The notes: generated from the letters alone by a model not told the origin. Shown: positions 49,901-63,604, numbered from the stretch's first letter. The stretch: DNA of 64,000 nucleotides from Dirofilaria immitis (GCA_024305405.1 JAKNDB010000087.1:1612001-1676000), one strand, 5' to 3'. Made by a program: numbers and translations.

Positions 49901-50277
49901 TTGGGATACTCAATTTTGCTTTCAATAATTTGCGAAAGAGATGGGCAGAAGAAGTGGAATATTGGTGATTTTATGATTAAAGTAATATTAAAATTGAGCT
50001 TTTGTAATATATTAATTTTTAATATTAAAATTTATTTGCATGGAAAACTATTATTTATTATTCGCTTTTCTTATACAAAGAAAGCTCATTTCTTCAAATA
50101 AAAGAATGATATTCTTGATCATTCGGAGGTAAATCAATTCAGTTTGACATCAAAAAAAGTATCTTATGAATGTTTTAGCTGATAGCTTCTGAACAAGAAG
50201 AGAAACGGGGGCGGAAGCAACTTGGTAATAATATATCGGAGGATCATCTGAACAAGCAAGGCGATCTTCGTTTTTGA
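46979..50277 (+). CDS. otud3: OTUD3-type OTU deubiquitinase, eight exons
   Basis: Exons 46979-47131, 47379-47497, 47612-47739, 47953-48188, 48710-48904, 49207-49381, 49646-49731, 50179-50277: 1191 nt in frame, 396 residues. The OTU domain carries [15 protein letters not shown] (Asp85, Cys88), [25 protein letters not shown] and, near its end, [12 protein letters not shown] with catalytic His192. Residues about 278-312 ([20 protein letters not shown]) match the UBA-like segment in OTUD3. The tail is basic and charged (EQEEKRGRK). OTUD3 is a cysteine protease that removes ubiquitin from substrates in the cytosol. All catalytic residues are present and no frame break was found. A possible splice or trans-splice acceptor lies near 46955 upstream of the ATG. 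Exon 5 ends in a tandem-duplicated donor. Confidence 0.93.
48895..48942 (+). repeat. 24-bp tandem duplication carrying two splice donors
   Basis: The 24-bp unit 48895-48918 is repeated exactly at 48919-48942. Each copy contains GAA|gtaagt, giving donors after 48904 and after 48928. Because 24 is a multiple of three and the extra stretch has no stop, using the second donor would add eight residues (VSFIMVHE) in frame. Confidence 0.9.
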
Positions 50278-50740
50278 CACTGTAAATAAAATATCTATGT
50301 TGTAATGAGAATATTTTGCTGTTCGTTCTTTCAGTATGTTTATCACAATTTTTGGTCACATATTTTATGAAAATCTTTCAATTTCATTTAATTTAACTGT
50401 TACTGTAGGTAACGGTTAAATTTTTTATTATCTCAGACATTTTGTTTGGTAATAATAATATTTCAATTTCGTCATCCTGATCTTATTTAACCGAAAAATG
50501 AAATGCAACTTATTCCGAACATCATATACCTGAATTATGATTCATATGTATCATTGATTGTTATGTTAACTGCACAGTTTGTATTTCAACATTAATTCCG
50601 TCCAATCGTGGAAACTTCTGTATCTCCCAACTAAAAGAAAACGTTGATTTTAATAATTATTTGAGCGATTAAATATTCCAAACATGTTGGATTAAGTCTA
50701 GAATTACGTAATTCAAGATGTGTTAATTATTTACAAGAAA

Positions 50741-50929
50741 TCATCGAATATTTCCCATCCTCCTAATTCGTTTTTTTGCAAGAAATAATTTCGTAACGGA
50801 TATGCATATATCGGCATAAAGCTGAATTGCTATCATAATAATATCCATATTCGGACAGTCATCTTCGATTCTCATTACAGTCGTATTCGGTTGTGTTTCT
50901 GCAACTATTGTCATTATCTCATTAATCAT
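50741..50929 (-). CDS. Hypothetical 62-aa ORF
   Basis: A minus-strand frame beginning MINEIMTIVAETQPN, of ordinary amino-acid composition (DDCPNMDIIMIAIQLYADIC) with a basic end (KKRIRRMGNIR). No family was recognised. It lies in the reverse direction about 460 bp after the stop of the OTUD3-type gene. It could be a small gene, a terminal exon, or chance. Confidence 0.3.
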   Translation of the reverse strand: MINEIMTIVAETQPNTTVMRIEDDCPNMDIIMIAIQLYADICISVTKLFLAKKRIRRMGNIR

Positions 50930-51239
50930 TTCCCACTTTTTTTTCTTTTTAAATTAAACTTTAGATATCATTTTGTACATTATAAATTAAATGAAAAGCG
51001 CTTTTTATTTTGACTTTCATATGTGAAGTTTATTAAAAATAAATTCTCAATAGATATGTATTCGAATTGATCATTTCATTTCATATTTGGAGAATTATTG
51101 TAGATTTCTTTTAGAATGGTATGAAATAGTCAAGATATGATAGTTCCCTTATCAATCATTGATAAGGAATCCGAGATATCCCGGATACTAAACATATATA
51201 AGTGAAACTAAATGAATGCGAATGTGGTAATTAATTTGC

Positions 51240-51348
51240 TTGCTGCTACTACTAATGCTATTACTACTGCTACTACTACTACTAGTACTACTACTACTAC
51301 TACTACTACTATTACTACTACTACTACTATTACTGCTGCTGCTGCTAA
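51240..51348 (+). repeat. CTA/CTG trinucleotide microsatellite
   Basis: (ACT)n/(CTG)n units, giving a poly-Thr/Ala open frame in one register. Judged non-coding. Confidence 0.9.
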
Positions 51349-51715
51349 ATGCGATATACACTTGATATTCATAGCAGCTGGATTACATATCAGCAGCGAT
51401 TGTGTTACTGCACTCTGATGAAATATTTCTGCAGCAGTCTCATATTATGCAATATCATGTTTGCGTGCAGTACAACAACCATATTTGGTGCAAGAGGAGG
51501 GGTTTACAATACTTGTTCGCATATTTGCAAGCTACTGCAAGTTAACTTGCATATCCCGCCCTGCGCGCACTGCCCCACCCTTAATAGTTGCTTGCCATTT
51601 AGTTGCTGGATCCATCGGTTGCAATTTGGCGAGTTGACTTGGTCTGTTGAGGTGTGCCCGTCGTTGTCGCTTTTCCCTCGCATCTCATCGCAACGCCATA
51701 CTTCCTATTCTACCT

Positions 51716-51748
51716 ATATATGTATGTGTACATGTGTGTGTGTGTATA

Positions 51749-51789
<41 letters not shown>

Positions 51790-52016
51790 GGGCATGTATA
51801 TACGTGCATTTGTCCGCGTGCATCTATACGAAGAACACTCCACTCTATGTTTGTGCAGATGTGAATGTGCGTTTAAATATTTGTGCGTGCATGTGTATGT
51901 ATGTGTATGTGTGTGTATGTGTATGTATATGTATGTGTGTGCATGTATATATGTGTGTGTATGTATGTATGTGCGTGTGTATGTATGTATGTATATTTGC
52001 GTCTGTATCCGTGTAT
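51716..52016 (+). repeat. TG/TATG microsatellite cluster
   Basis: (TG)n at about 51736-51790 and (TATG)n/(TGTG)n up to about 52010. The Cys/Val-rich frames on the plus strand and Thr/His-rich frames on the minus strand are repeat artefacts. Confidence 0.95.
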
Positions 52017-53809
52017 TTGTAGCTGTATTTGTATTTGTTTGTTAATCGGTTGCATATACGGCTGCAGCTCAGAATGCTACGACAACATCTCTGAGTGATG
52101 TGGAATATCATCGATGCAGGATGGTGCTCTATCCTACTCAACATCATCTCAGCTCTCATTGACCCTGTCTCTCTGTGCAACCGATCGCTCGACGAAATGC
52201 GTTGCGTTTTCTTTCTTTTCATTTTACTCATTCTCCATCAGCAACAGTTATCGACCGACAATGTTGGGCCGTGATTTGTTTGGATATCGGCCAGCACTTC
52301 TCTTTTTCCCATTTCTCTCATTTGAAGGCCCAGCATAGGCCTAGCTACTGTGGCCGACTAAGACCAATGTCGCGTTGTGCTTGTGAGTTACTTGATGAAA
52401 CGTTTGCTTATCTATTTCCTTTCCTTGTCTCTTATAATTTTTCACATTTGTTGTTTTCAAGTTTTTGACTGTAACTTTTAAAATTATTAATATTTTTTGC
52501 GTCGTCAATTACGCCACTAATTTAAACTGTGGTTTCAAACGTACAGGTAAAGAGAAATTGTGTTGCCGTTTTACATGTTACTATGTATTTGGCTTTTCTT
52601 TTGAGCATTCATCATTAGGTCTCACACCGTCTAAAGGGCCTTCTCTTATGATCATTGCAAACATCAATAATATACCATAATACTCAGTGAAACGAACTTA
52701 TCAAGTGTAAAGTTTCCGTCGGTTAGCGGAGACAATCATTTGAGCTCAGTTGTTTCGTCTTACCTACCGATATTGTTTCATAGAGTGGCAACACATGTTG
52801 ATGGATGCACATGTCATCCGTCTTGATCATTTCCATCAACGATGCCACGAGTGTCACTGAACTTGTGTTAATATTTCCCCTAATAGCTTTTATTAATGCT
52901 TATAAAAGAAATTTGTTACATCTTTGTTGCATTTAGTTTTATAAATGTGTATGCCTGTTCCATTCACCGGTAAACTCTTAATTTTTTCATGCATAGCCAT
53001 TCCTTGGATAAACTAGCTACTTGTAATATTGTAGGCCTTTTTATGCAGTAAAACTTTATTGCAACATCAATGCTCGTTTCAAATTTTTCAGTTTATTTGT
53101 CATTTATCCCACACTCTTAAACATTTTATGTATCAACAGTATTTGTATCGAGTCGTCGCTGATGTAATTTCTCGCATTAGTTGTGCTAGGCGTGAAATCA
53201 AAGTTAAATCCTTCTTCGCCATTTTCTTGCCAATTAAAATTTACTCTTCACTCTTGGCTTTCGTTGTAGTGCTTCTACTTTTGCCATTTCTTTTTTCTCC
53301 TTTCTGGTTGCTTACAGAAGTCAGCTGTTTTCATTCAACGACTTCTCACCTACATTCAATGGCCTTTCATAACTTTTTATCATTGTAAATATCGATAATA
53401 TTTTGCTCGGAATCTGTTTGAGATGTGCATGGTTTTCCCTTCCTTGAGTTTGCTTTTCTGGATCGTTGAATTCTTGTGATTAGAATGATGCATGAAGTTT
53501 TCAAGTAAACTGGAGAAACTAAGATACTATGTAACAATTAAGGCAATGCAGCAATGATGATAAAATAGGATATACGTAAGGTAACTATAGAAATTATATC
53601 ACATCCAGCCATTGATTGGACACTAGATAAACATGATGTATGTACCATAAGTCATAGTCATATTTGGAGTAGTTTTCGTTCAGTTTTCCATTGGTCCTTT
53701 CTTTTATTCGATTCGGAAAAAGTTTCGGGTGGCCTAGAAGAAAGAAGGAAGCGATCATTAAACACTTTGCTGCGAGATGATGGTCATTTCCTAATGTGCC
53801 AAGAAGTGA

Positions 53810-53955
53810 ATGGATGGATGGATGGATGGGTGATCGTTCTGCTGGATCATTGTGCTGCTGTTGCTGCCGCTGTTGATGATGATGATGATGATAGTTTATG
53901 ATTGTGGTTATGGTTATGGTTATGACGATGATGATAATGGTGATGGTGAGTAACG
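53810..53955 (+). repeat. GGAT, GAT and GGTTAT microsatellites
   Basis: (GGAT)n at 53812-53830, (GATGAT)n at 53875-53892 and (GGTTAT)n at 53905-53922, close together. Confidence 0.85.
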
Positions 53956-54087
53956 ATGGCTGATGATAGGATGAAGGATAGAGAGGTCAGCCAGTAGTAT
54001 CAGTGTGGTAATGATGATGTTTGATCTATCCTGCCTCCCATTTCTTAGTTAGTGCTAACTCATCACCGACTTAAGTGTCGCGATAAA

Positions 54088-54172
54088 TGAGGAAGGAAGG
54101 AAGAAAGGGAGGGAAAGAGGGAAGGAGAGAGGAAGAGAAAAGAAAGAATGACTGGATAGATGGATGGATGAT
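54088..54172 (+). repeat. GGAA/GA-rich tract
   Basis: (GGAA)n, then GGGA-type purine units and a GGATGGAT run. Frames across it are low complexity. Confidence 0.85.
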
Positions 54173-54840
54173 GGGAACGAAACAGGATAAATACAACAGG
54201 ATGAGCCACTACCTCTTTTGCATGCATTATGACAGTAGTATGCGCACATGCACGTACGCGAGCGAATCAAACATATCGCACTCTATTTCTCGTTCTCGAG
54301 CAATCTTATTAAGATGCTTCGACCGCCTCATATCCTCTTAGTTGAGAATATCGCTTAGTGGGTCGAAAAATAGCATATGCTTGGTCTATCTAGTAGTGAG
54401 AGATTGAGAACCTCCATTAAATAGTGGCATAGCAATTCAATACGGGAGAGGGAGGGAGGAGGAGGAAGAATTTAGGAAGGCAGTTCACAAGAGCGATAGA
54501 AAGAAAGAAAATAGGTGAGGATGGATTGGAAATGCAGAGGAGAAGAAGGAAGCAAGTTATAATTTTGGCGGTAACGCCGAAGATCGTAGGGTCATTGCAG
54601 AGAGAAGACATGCTATTGGCGAGATGCCATAAGGGCGAACCGTCGATTCAAAGCAGTCTCTCGTCGTATTTGTGCGAAGATTGAATGAAGTGGCTTGTTG
54701 GTCTCTATCTCTATCATCCACATTTCTGCAATTTGTGGTGTATGTGTTTCATAGCTACAGGATAGTTGGATGAAACTCGAACAACATACGGCGTGCGGCT
54801 CTTGTCATTTGTGGTGCAGCCTGTTTCTGTTTGACACTGA

Positions 54841-54975
54841 TGTGTGTGTGTGTGTGTGTATGTGTGTGTGCATGTATGTACGTGTGTATGCACGTATGTA
54901 TACGTATGTATATGTATATATGTATGTGTACATGTATGTATACATCTACATGTATTGTATAATGTATATGTGCAT
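54841..54975 (+). repeat. TG / TATG microsatellite
   Basis: (TG)n followed by (TATG)n and TACATGTA units; it generates spurious frames on both strands. Confidence 0.9.
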
Positions 54976-55327
54976 GTGTCAAACTTGAATATGTGTTGTG
55001 ATAGATGTGACGCGATGTATAAAATGATTCTGAATTGTGTTGTATGTAATTAATCGGTACCAACAATACTGCTGGGTACTGTTTGAGCATCTTGCTAAGT
55101 TTTTCCATAAAATAGTTTTCCAGAAGCGTCATTGAAATTGTTCTGAAATTTGGAACATTATTATTGCATTTCTTACGTTACATATGTGTTGTTGTCGTAG
55201 TTTTATTTGTTGTCATGCAATTGAATTGACGTATAATTAATCATGTTGATCACAGGTTCTCTGTGTAGTTACGCACTGCCGCAATAGTGTAATCATATCG
55301 TGAAAATCCAAGTAACAGCAACCAAAA

Positions 55328-56297
55328 ATGAGTGCAGTTGACGAGCGAGTCGCTGAAAAAAGGAAGTTGGAGGAAAAGGATACAGAGAATGGTGTAGCTG
55401 CTAAGGGAGCGAAAGTGGAAAATGGAATTGTTGCTGTAAGATTTTTTCTAATTTTTAGTTTCTGGACCGTAAAGTGATATTTTTTAGGCCCATTAATATT
55501 GTTCAGTGAACTTAAATATCGGATAATATTGTAATGAATTTGTAAACGGTCAAAGATTCATCATTTCGACCGTATTTATCGTATTATTGAGAAATGACGA
55601 ATGTGATATAAGCTAAGGAACTCTAAGAATTCGAAAATGTTTGAACAGTAAAGAACCATTTACTTTCAACAGTATTCTAGTATTTTTGCTTTTCATGTCT
55701 CCTCCTTGATTTACTAATTATTTTCTTACAAAACTGGTAATGGTATGATTTTCCAGGCAGCAGGTGATGCGCAAGTCAGAGATTTAAGACCGGACAAAAA
55801 TGTCTCCTTGAAAGGTCCTTTTATATTTTTAATTTTTGTCACTTCTATTAAACGATAATTGTACTCCCAAGCTTTTTAGGGATATGAAAGTATAGAGAGT
55901 TAAATAAAATCTCAATTGAAGAAACTGAGCTTGGCAATTATTGGTTAAAGCTATTACACATACTACAAAAGTGAATGGCGTACGCTATTCATATAGCATC
56001 TGTTCAATCAAATTGTAAATTTGGGTTTTAGAAAATAAAGAGAAGACAGCGAATGAAAATCATGATGCCGAACACGACGAAGACGGTGAAGAAGCTGCGG
56101 ATGGTGAAGAGGGTATCGAAGAATCGAGCGGTGGTGAAGATGATGAAAGTTTAGGTGATGAGGAAGATGGAGGTAGCGAAGACGATGAGGCGAGCATTGG
56201 ATCTGAAGAAAGTGATGGTCAAGGAGATGGTGAAGGGGGTGATTTTGGGGATGATGACGATGTGGAGGGTGAAGAAGGTGGTGAGAGCGAAGAATAA
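55328..56297 (+). CDS. Acidic prothymosin/parathymosin-like protein, three exons
   Basis: Exons 55328-55435, 55757-55814 and 56032-56297, with consistent GT..AG junctions, total 432 nt (143 residues). The N-terminus MSAVDERVAEKRKLEEKDTENG is charged. From about residue 57 the protein is almost wholly Glu/Asp/Gly/Ser (EHDEDGEEAADGEEG, EDDEASIGSEESDG) to the end EEGGESEE. There is no signal peptide, membrane segment or Cys. Size and composition fit the prothymosin-alpha/parathymosin type of intrinsically disordered nuclear acidic protein, a histone-binding chromatin factor in vertebrates. Orthology cannot be shown from composition alone. A possible trans-splice acceptor (gatcacag) ends at about 55254. 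AATAAA lies at 56754. Confidence 0.75.
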
Positions 56298-56299
56298 TG

Positions 56300-59200
56300 A
56301 TTATAGTGATCTTGATGCCTATTGCAAATTCTATTTGCTGTTTTTTGTCGTCCGTTTGTTAATCCTGATCTTACAATTTGTGGAAGGGCTGTTTTGTTTC
56401 CAAGGTGCCAGTTTGTGGAATGGCAGCTATAATAAGTTTCCGGAAATCTTATTTACGCGTTGTGACTTGTTACGGCAAAGAAAATTTAGTTTTTATGGCA
56501 TATTTTCTTTTGTATGTTTTTAATATATATATTTTATTATGGCGTAGTTTCTGATTTTGCAATAGATTTAGGACTTTTTCATTGCTATTCTTTTGTTATC
56601 CACAAATTCGGTGTCCGTATGATGTGAAATAGCCCTTCCAAATCATTCTGTTTGAGGAAATTTAGCTGTTTTAGTTTCATCTTTACCCATTTATTGTAGT
56701 ATGTGTTATGAAAATTTGTTTAAATATCTTAAAAGTTATTTCCTCACTGAAAAAATAAACAATGAAAATGTGGATTTTCTAAATTTATAGCTGCATTTCC
56801 TCATAAAAAAATGTAGAGATGAGATTTTCGTTTTATTTTAAAGAAATTGTTGTTATTACGTTGTTTTTTTTCCTGGTTTATTTTTTTCATTCATATGTTT
56901 AGATGAAATGTTGTTGGTATTTTTATTTTTTCTCATTTTTCTTTCATTTCTTTTAGTTTGGAAATTGTCATACGAAAAAGATGAGATTTGTTCGTTTATC
57001 TCTTATTAACTATATGTATATGTACTTCAAGCCCTCTGTTGAAATTGTGGAAGGTGCAGGTACTAAGACTAGTATTATACGTTTAATTAGTTCAAGAATA
57101 ATTTTCAAGACGAATGTTCCTAGAATTCAGAATTATTTTTTTGATTTCATTCTTATCTGCTAGCAATCATTTTTTGATTTGTTTGCACTATTTGTTATAT
57201 CCAGTATGCGGCTAATTGAACATACATGCAACAGCAGAGATGATTTTATCGTGTTTAAGTATTTTCATATTTTTCCTATTCTTTGGAGCATTTCCCAAAT
57301 AATTTGGTTTATTATGCGCACATAAGGTGTATCACCATTTTTTGAGCTAACTTAACAGAAGTATTGTTTGTTGATATGATTATGACGGTTCATGCGTATA
57401 ATGTCAAGGAATGTCTTACTGTTTTGCAGTTTTATGAGCATTACTTCGCTCTATTTTATGTCCGCGAATGTGCATGCATGGTGTGTGTATGTGTGTGTGT
57501 ATATAGATATATGTATGTATGTATGTGAATCAGATATTAGAAATAATCTCTGTGGCAGGAAGTAACAATTCTTGACATACCGACATTGTCGTCGTGAGAT
57601 TTCAAATTTTTTCCCACGATCTGTATCTAAAAACTGCAAGCAGTTTTGGAGGGTTGATTTTTATGATGTAGGAAGTTCTGGGGAGAGGTGAATTATAGTT
57701 TGTTTGCATGAAGAGCAGATATAAAGGCGAGAAAGATTTGTAATCATTAAATTGCGGGAGAAGTCGTTAGGTACGAGGTAACCGGGAAATTCTTGGATTT
57801 GGAAATGGGTTAATGGCTTCTTGGCTTATTATTAGATTGTTTAGCAGCTTGCGAGAATATATTCTGAAGGAAGCGAAGTGTTGTAGAAAGGCTTCGGAAA
57901 TTTTCCTGAGCATTTTTTGATTGTATGCTGAGGTGAGTTTAGCAATCGGTAATTTTTAGTGATTTTTGACAAGAATGGGACCAATGTATTGATATGAAAA
58001 TCAAAGTAGTGTTTTCTTTAGCGGCAAATATTTGAATCATTTTGTGGAAGATCTTATTTGGCGATTTTTTTCGTCGTCATAACTTAAGGTTCAAAAAATA
58101 TTCGAAATAAGAATGCGAAGTAACGTCGCAGTAGTGTCGCAGCTCATTTAATTTGTCCTTTTATAAGCGGACTAAAATCGCAGTATAAGATTTTGTGAAA
58201 TAACATATCACTGATTGTTCTTCAACGATTGCGATTCTGTTGATGCTTATTGAATTCCGTGATTTTTGGCATTGAAGACGGCTATCATTGAACTCCCTTA
58301 ATATGTTGGCTGATAACAAATTACTAGGATGTATTGATCATTATCGTTGTAGCTTATCAGTATATTTATATATATGGGAAATTTTTGCACATATGAAATT
58401 GATCCAGCGTGATTAAACGGATCTTTTCTAATCCTCTTCCAAATAAAACATGAATAAGACCCAAGAATATTATTCATATAACAATGTTGTTTTGCATAAA
58501 TTTTTTTGTCTATGAAAAACAAAAATATTTGTTGATAGTTAAAGTTCGATATTCTCAATGAAATGAGATATACTTTAATTTTGTTCAATAATTTATAAAT
58601 TTCATAAACAGAACGGTATAAAATTAATAATAATAATAATACTACAGGAAATAGAAATTTATATCATTTCTGATTATTTATGGATTTTTGGTTTTTTTTT
58701 TTAATTATATTTTTGCAACAATCCCAAATAAAATAATCTGATAATGAGCACTAGCGCACATATAATCTCGACATTATAGTAATATTATTGTGGAATTATA
58801 TGATCTAAATAAATGCCCAGTTAATGATAATTTGACTGATAAATATTCAGCTGAGAGCAGGAATGAATAAATATCGTAAACCTTAACGAAAATATATCAT
58901 TGCAAGAATGAATAAAAGTTTTAATGATTTTTCAATATCTTTTTAAAAGTTTATCTTATCCAATTGTTGATAATTATAGCACTCCAATCGATCATCGAAA
59001 CGAGTAAATTCGTATAAAGATTGCTTAATTTTTAACTATTTCTATTTCAATTTATCAATTTTATCATAAAATTAGCCATAATTTATCAAACTATTGTGTG
59101 ATTAAAAAAAAAAAAAATTAGCCAAATATTTCATTTCTACTGGATTTAATCTTTTTGATACTAGTGAATAAAATTTATTTTAAACTTTTATATAACTTTT

Positions 59201-60590
59201 ATCTACACATGAATCATTATTAAGAAGTACGAATCTATGAATCAAATATTTCTTTCGTCGATCAATTGATTGATTCAGAATCCGATAATTTATGCATAGT
59301 GAAATGTTTGATTTGGCAATGCATTAAGCGATACTTGATTACATTATTTATTGTAATTTTTCAGAAGAAATCAAAACATCATACATTTAAAAGTTGATCA
59401 TCAGAATTACTGATACCGATGTTATTAATTGCTTATGAGTTTAGAAGGATTTTTAGTTTAGATGGAAAAGCTCTGAAAACAATCCGTGAGAATTTAGATT
59501 GCTGAAGGTATAATGCCAACGGAAGCCGATTCTGAAACGAGCAGAAGAATACTTCTGCTATTCAATTATATTTAAGGGTTCATGGGATGCATCAATAGTG
59601 CTAAAATATTGTAATTATGATGAAAATATTATATATAATCATCATTTATCACATTCATTTGCAAAAATAGAAAACAAACTTGGAAAATTATCATAAAATA
59701 TTGATTGATCAATTTTGCTATCATTGATATGATGAATATAAAGTTAATTTGCTGTTAATCTTTTTGAATATTGCTAAATTGTATAAAAATTTTTTCATAT
59801 CTAAATTAGTTTCATTAAAATCAAATATTACTTTATGAAATAGTATCTTTTAAAAAGTCTTTACTTCATATCATTGATAATTATTAATATAATTTCAACT
59901 ATGACCTATGAACTATGTATAATTTGTAATATTGAAATATATATTGTATTTATCATTATTCTCTCATTTCAATCGTTATTTGCAAAAAAATAAATAGATG
60001 TGAAAAAGCAAAATTTATTGTCGTAAATTATGATAGATTAAAAATAACTGATCTAATGCTATCTTGAAAATTTGATTGAAATTAAATTACTGAAATAGTT
60101 TGACTAAACGAATTCTCGACAATTTCAATTTTATCTTTCTAGTGATATTATTGCTAGCAACTTTCCAGCAACTAACAATCCAACATAATACTACTTATGC
60201 GAATAGCAATTTCGAACAAAAATAAGATGAGAAATGATAGGGAATGATTGTTTATGCTATCGTCGAATTTAATTGATAAATTAAATTAAATTTAATAAAT
60301 GCTTAAATATGCATATAATATCAAATTTCTTCTTTGTCAAAAACTTTTGCTTCCTTTTTCTTCCATAAATATAAATACAAGAAATATTTATAATATGCAA
60401 AAATATTGAAAAATAAAATATTTGAATAATAAAATGAGACGAAAATTTTATAACAAAAAAAATGAGAATAGAAACGAAAAACTTATAAATAATAAAATGG
60501 AAAATCGAAGTCATTTATTTAAATAGCGAAATTTCCGCTTTTTATTAATGCCTTATATAACAATGAATAATTGCTTAATTTTTAAAATTA
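56300..60590. other. 3' flank and intergenic AT-rich sequence
   Basis: 56298 to about 56780 is probably the 3' untranslated region of the acidic-protein gene. The frame at 56981-57163 has no recognised family or splice context. A short TG/TATG microsatellite lies at 57480-57525. Nothing else was identified. Confidence 0.35.
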
Positions 60591-60597
60591 ATTGATT

Positions 60598-61530
60598 TGA
60601 TCTTACGATAATAATTAACAATTCTTCAAGACTATTTATATCAGTGATATGCATGCTATTACTGTAATGTTATACATACATTTCTTATCATTTAATGTAA
60701 TAAAAAATTGATCGTATGTTATTATATAATAAACAATTCCTCAGGACTATTTTTATTTTTTTAATAATAAACAATTCCTCAGGACTATTTTTATCAGTGT
60801 TATGTATGTTATTACTGTAATGTTATATATTCATTTCTTATCATTTAATGTAATAAAAAAATTGATCTTACGATAATAATAAACAATTCCTCAGGACCAT
60901 TTTTATCAGTGTTATGTATGTTATTACTGTAATGTTATATATTCATTTCTTATCATTTAATGTAATAAAAAATTGATCTTACGATAATAATAAACAATTC
61001 CTCAGGACCATTTTTATCAGTGTTATGTATGTTATTACTGTAATGTTATATATTCATTTCTTATCATTTAATGTAATAAAAAAATTGATCTTACGATAAT
61101 AATAAACAATTCCTCAGGACCATTTTTATCAGTGTTATGTATGTTATTACTGTAATGTTATATATTCATTTCTTATCATTTAATGTAATAAAAAAATTGA
61201 TCTTACGATAATAATAAACAATTCCTCAGGACCATTTTTATCAGTGTTATGTATGTTATTACTGTAATGTTATATATTCATTTCTTATCATTTAATGTAA
61301 TAAAAAAATTGATCTTACGATAATAATAAACAATTCCTCAGGACCATTTTTATCAGTGTTATGTATGTTATTACTGTAATGTTATATATTCATTTCTTAT
61401 CATTTAATGTAATAAAAAAATTGATCTTACGATAATAATAAACAATTCCTCAGGACCATTTTTATCAGTGTTATGTATGTTATTACTGTAATGTTATATA
61501 TTCATTTCTTATCATTTACTGTAAAAAATT
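60598..61530 (+). repeat. ~112-bp tandem array (satellite-like)
   Basis: Units of 111-112 bp, with phase markers 'ttgatcttacg' at 60862, 60973, 61085, 61197, 61309 and 61421. At least six copies are almost identical, each with 'aataaacaattcctcagga', 'ttattactgtaatgtta' and a closing A run. The left edge is degenerate: a diverged copy near 60598-60710 and a partial 'caattcctcagg' doublet at 60733-60790. The last copy decays at about 61520. Confidence 0.95.
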
Positions 61531-61724
61531 TGGTTTTTTACAATAAATTTTATTTTTTTAAAATAATGTTGATGAAAGAAATACTTGATGTGAAATTTTT
61601 TTTTTTAAATGTTATATTTTAAACAAAAATGAATGATAATAATTACAATCTTATCGAAATTGTGTAATACGGATAGGCGGAAATGATCTCAGTTTATATT
61701 CCTAAATATTATTATCATTGAAAT

Positions 61725-61795
61725 GATTGTTGCTGTTGTGCTATCATTATTATTGTTGTTGTTTGTTGCTGTTGTTGCTATTGTTGTTGATATGA
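61725..61795 (+). repeat. TTG-rich microsatellite
   Basis: Interrupted (GTT)n with ATT and GCT units. Confidence 0.85.
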
Positions 61796-61799
61796 ATGT

Positions 61800-63600
61800 T
61801 TAATTAGTAAATAGATTTTTATTTATTACAATTAAGTCGACTTTTTTTCGAAATTTGCATAATTTTCCATTTTCTTTTTCTTCAATTTCGTTCTTTCTTT
61901 AAATCTCTTCTCTCATTTTTTTCAAATTTTAAGTTTAATATTCAAAATTAAGCTTGAAATTTATGCATAAATTATTAATATGAAATAAATTAACATTAAT
62001 TCTCTCTATTAACCTTTAAATGATATCTCTTCCTTTCTTTTTATCAGTAAAATATGCAAGAAAAATACGTTTACCTTTTTTAAACATCTTAATCAATTCA
62101 TAGTCCTATTTTTTTTTGCTTCCGAAATTTTTCTTTGTTCCATTTTTTTAACATAATCTTTGAAACGAAAGAAAAAGTAAGCAATTTCAACTTTTTCGAT
62201 AAGAAAAAAATGTTTCGTTCAGACGTTAAAAGTTTAAAACTAAAATTTTTGCTTCTCAGTTAGTTTAATTGTTTTTAAAATTAGTTAAAAATTTTGCCTA
62301 AGAATACTTGAAGTAAAATTGTATTATTAATAGAGGATTATGTGAATTAGCAAAATTAAAGCAGACATATGGAAAGGTTGATTAGATTAATATTGAAATA
62401 TTTTTTCTAATTTTTTAAAAAGTTCAGTCTGATAACTTATTATCAATATCCACTATTGTTGTATCATATAAATTCATTCAAACTTATGCTAAATCAACAA
62501 ACAAAATATGCCATCTTATCCGTACGTATCCGATTTGTGCTAATTTTCTTTTTTTTTCCTTATGTTTTTTTTCGTATTTTCTCATACTATTTATTTATAT
62601 CGTAAAATTTATTATAATTTAAAATTAAAAGTTAAAAAAATTGCAAACAGATAAAATTTAGTTTTAATCATTTCTATCATTTATCATTTTATTTTTAGTT
62701 CATTTCCTTTTTCCGCTTTTTTTTCATTTTTGTTATATCTATTACATAGTATATCAAAGCTATTTGAACTAACAATTTTAATCAAATATGAAAGTTTGCT
62801 GATAATATTTAAAGGAAAATTTTATATGTTAAAACATTTTTAAATGAAATTTGTTAAAGTAATCATTGATTATCAATAAAATCAAAAATAATACAATTTT
62901 TAAGAATTTTATTTTGTTCCTATTATTCTCGCAACTTTTCATTATTTTATTTTGATATTTATTCATTTCATTTGCTTAAATTTATCGACAATTTGATTTT
63001 ATTAAAAATTTTTTCTTTTTCTTATCAATTTCATCAATAAATAAATTATCAAAGTGATAATATATCGATTGTGATAAATATTAACATTTGTATCAAAATT
63101 TTTATGTTCAAAATATATTGAAATTTCTTGGAAAGATTAGAAATCTTTTAGGATTTAACTAATTTTATTGAATTTTTAGAAAAGTACGAATGAAAATTTA
63201 TATTTGTAAAAGAAGAAATTGTAATTAACATATTCATTAGTATACGCGTAGTTTAATTATTACAATTAGCATAGCTATCAGAAAATTTTGTTTACAACAA
63301 ATATTTTAGCAAATCAGTTGATTAAATTTTTCATTTAATCGTAATAATATAACAATAATTGTTATTAAATCATTTCGAAGTAATTTAATTTTTTTAATGA
63401 TATATTCTATTGTATAAAATTTTTAACGATTATCAAGTAAAGAATTAATTCTTTACTTAATAAATTTTCATTCATTTCTTTTATTAATATGCTTTCTCAT
63501 ATTATTCTCGTTTATTTCTTATACTATGTAGATCATTTAATTAAGTATTTAATTGATTAATTAATTAATTGCAGAATGATAAGTGAATATTAGTGGATTA
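61800..63600. other. AT-rich upstream region, nothing recognised
   Basis: No exon, RNA gene or tandem repeat was recognised. It lies upstream of the secreted-protein exon at 63605 and should include its promoter. Confidence 0.35.
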
Positions 63601-63604
63601 GATT

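Larger units (their letters stand above)
52020..55260. other. Less AT-rich intergenic block, no gene assigned
   Basis: Base composition is nearer balanced than elsewhere. Open frames are present (for example 52175-52468, 53059-53388), but they lack splice context and recognisable motifs. It may hold the promoter, or untranslated exons, of the acidic-protein gene that follows at 55328. Confidence 0.35.

Noticed and set aside
51349..52231. Several Cys/Val- or Thr/His-rich frames of 120-170 codons
   Set aside because: They run through TG/TATG microsatellites and are open on both strands at once.
54755..55132. His/Thr-rich minus-strand frame of 125 codons
   Set aside because: Crosses the TATG microsatellite; no motif outside it.
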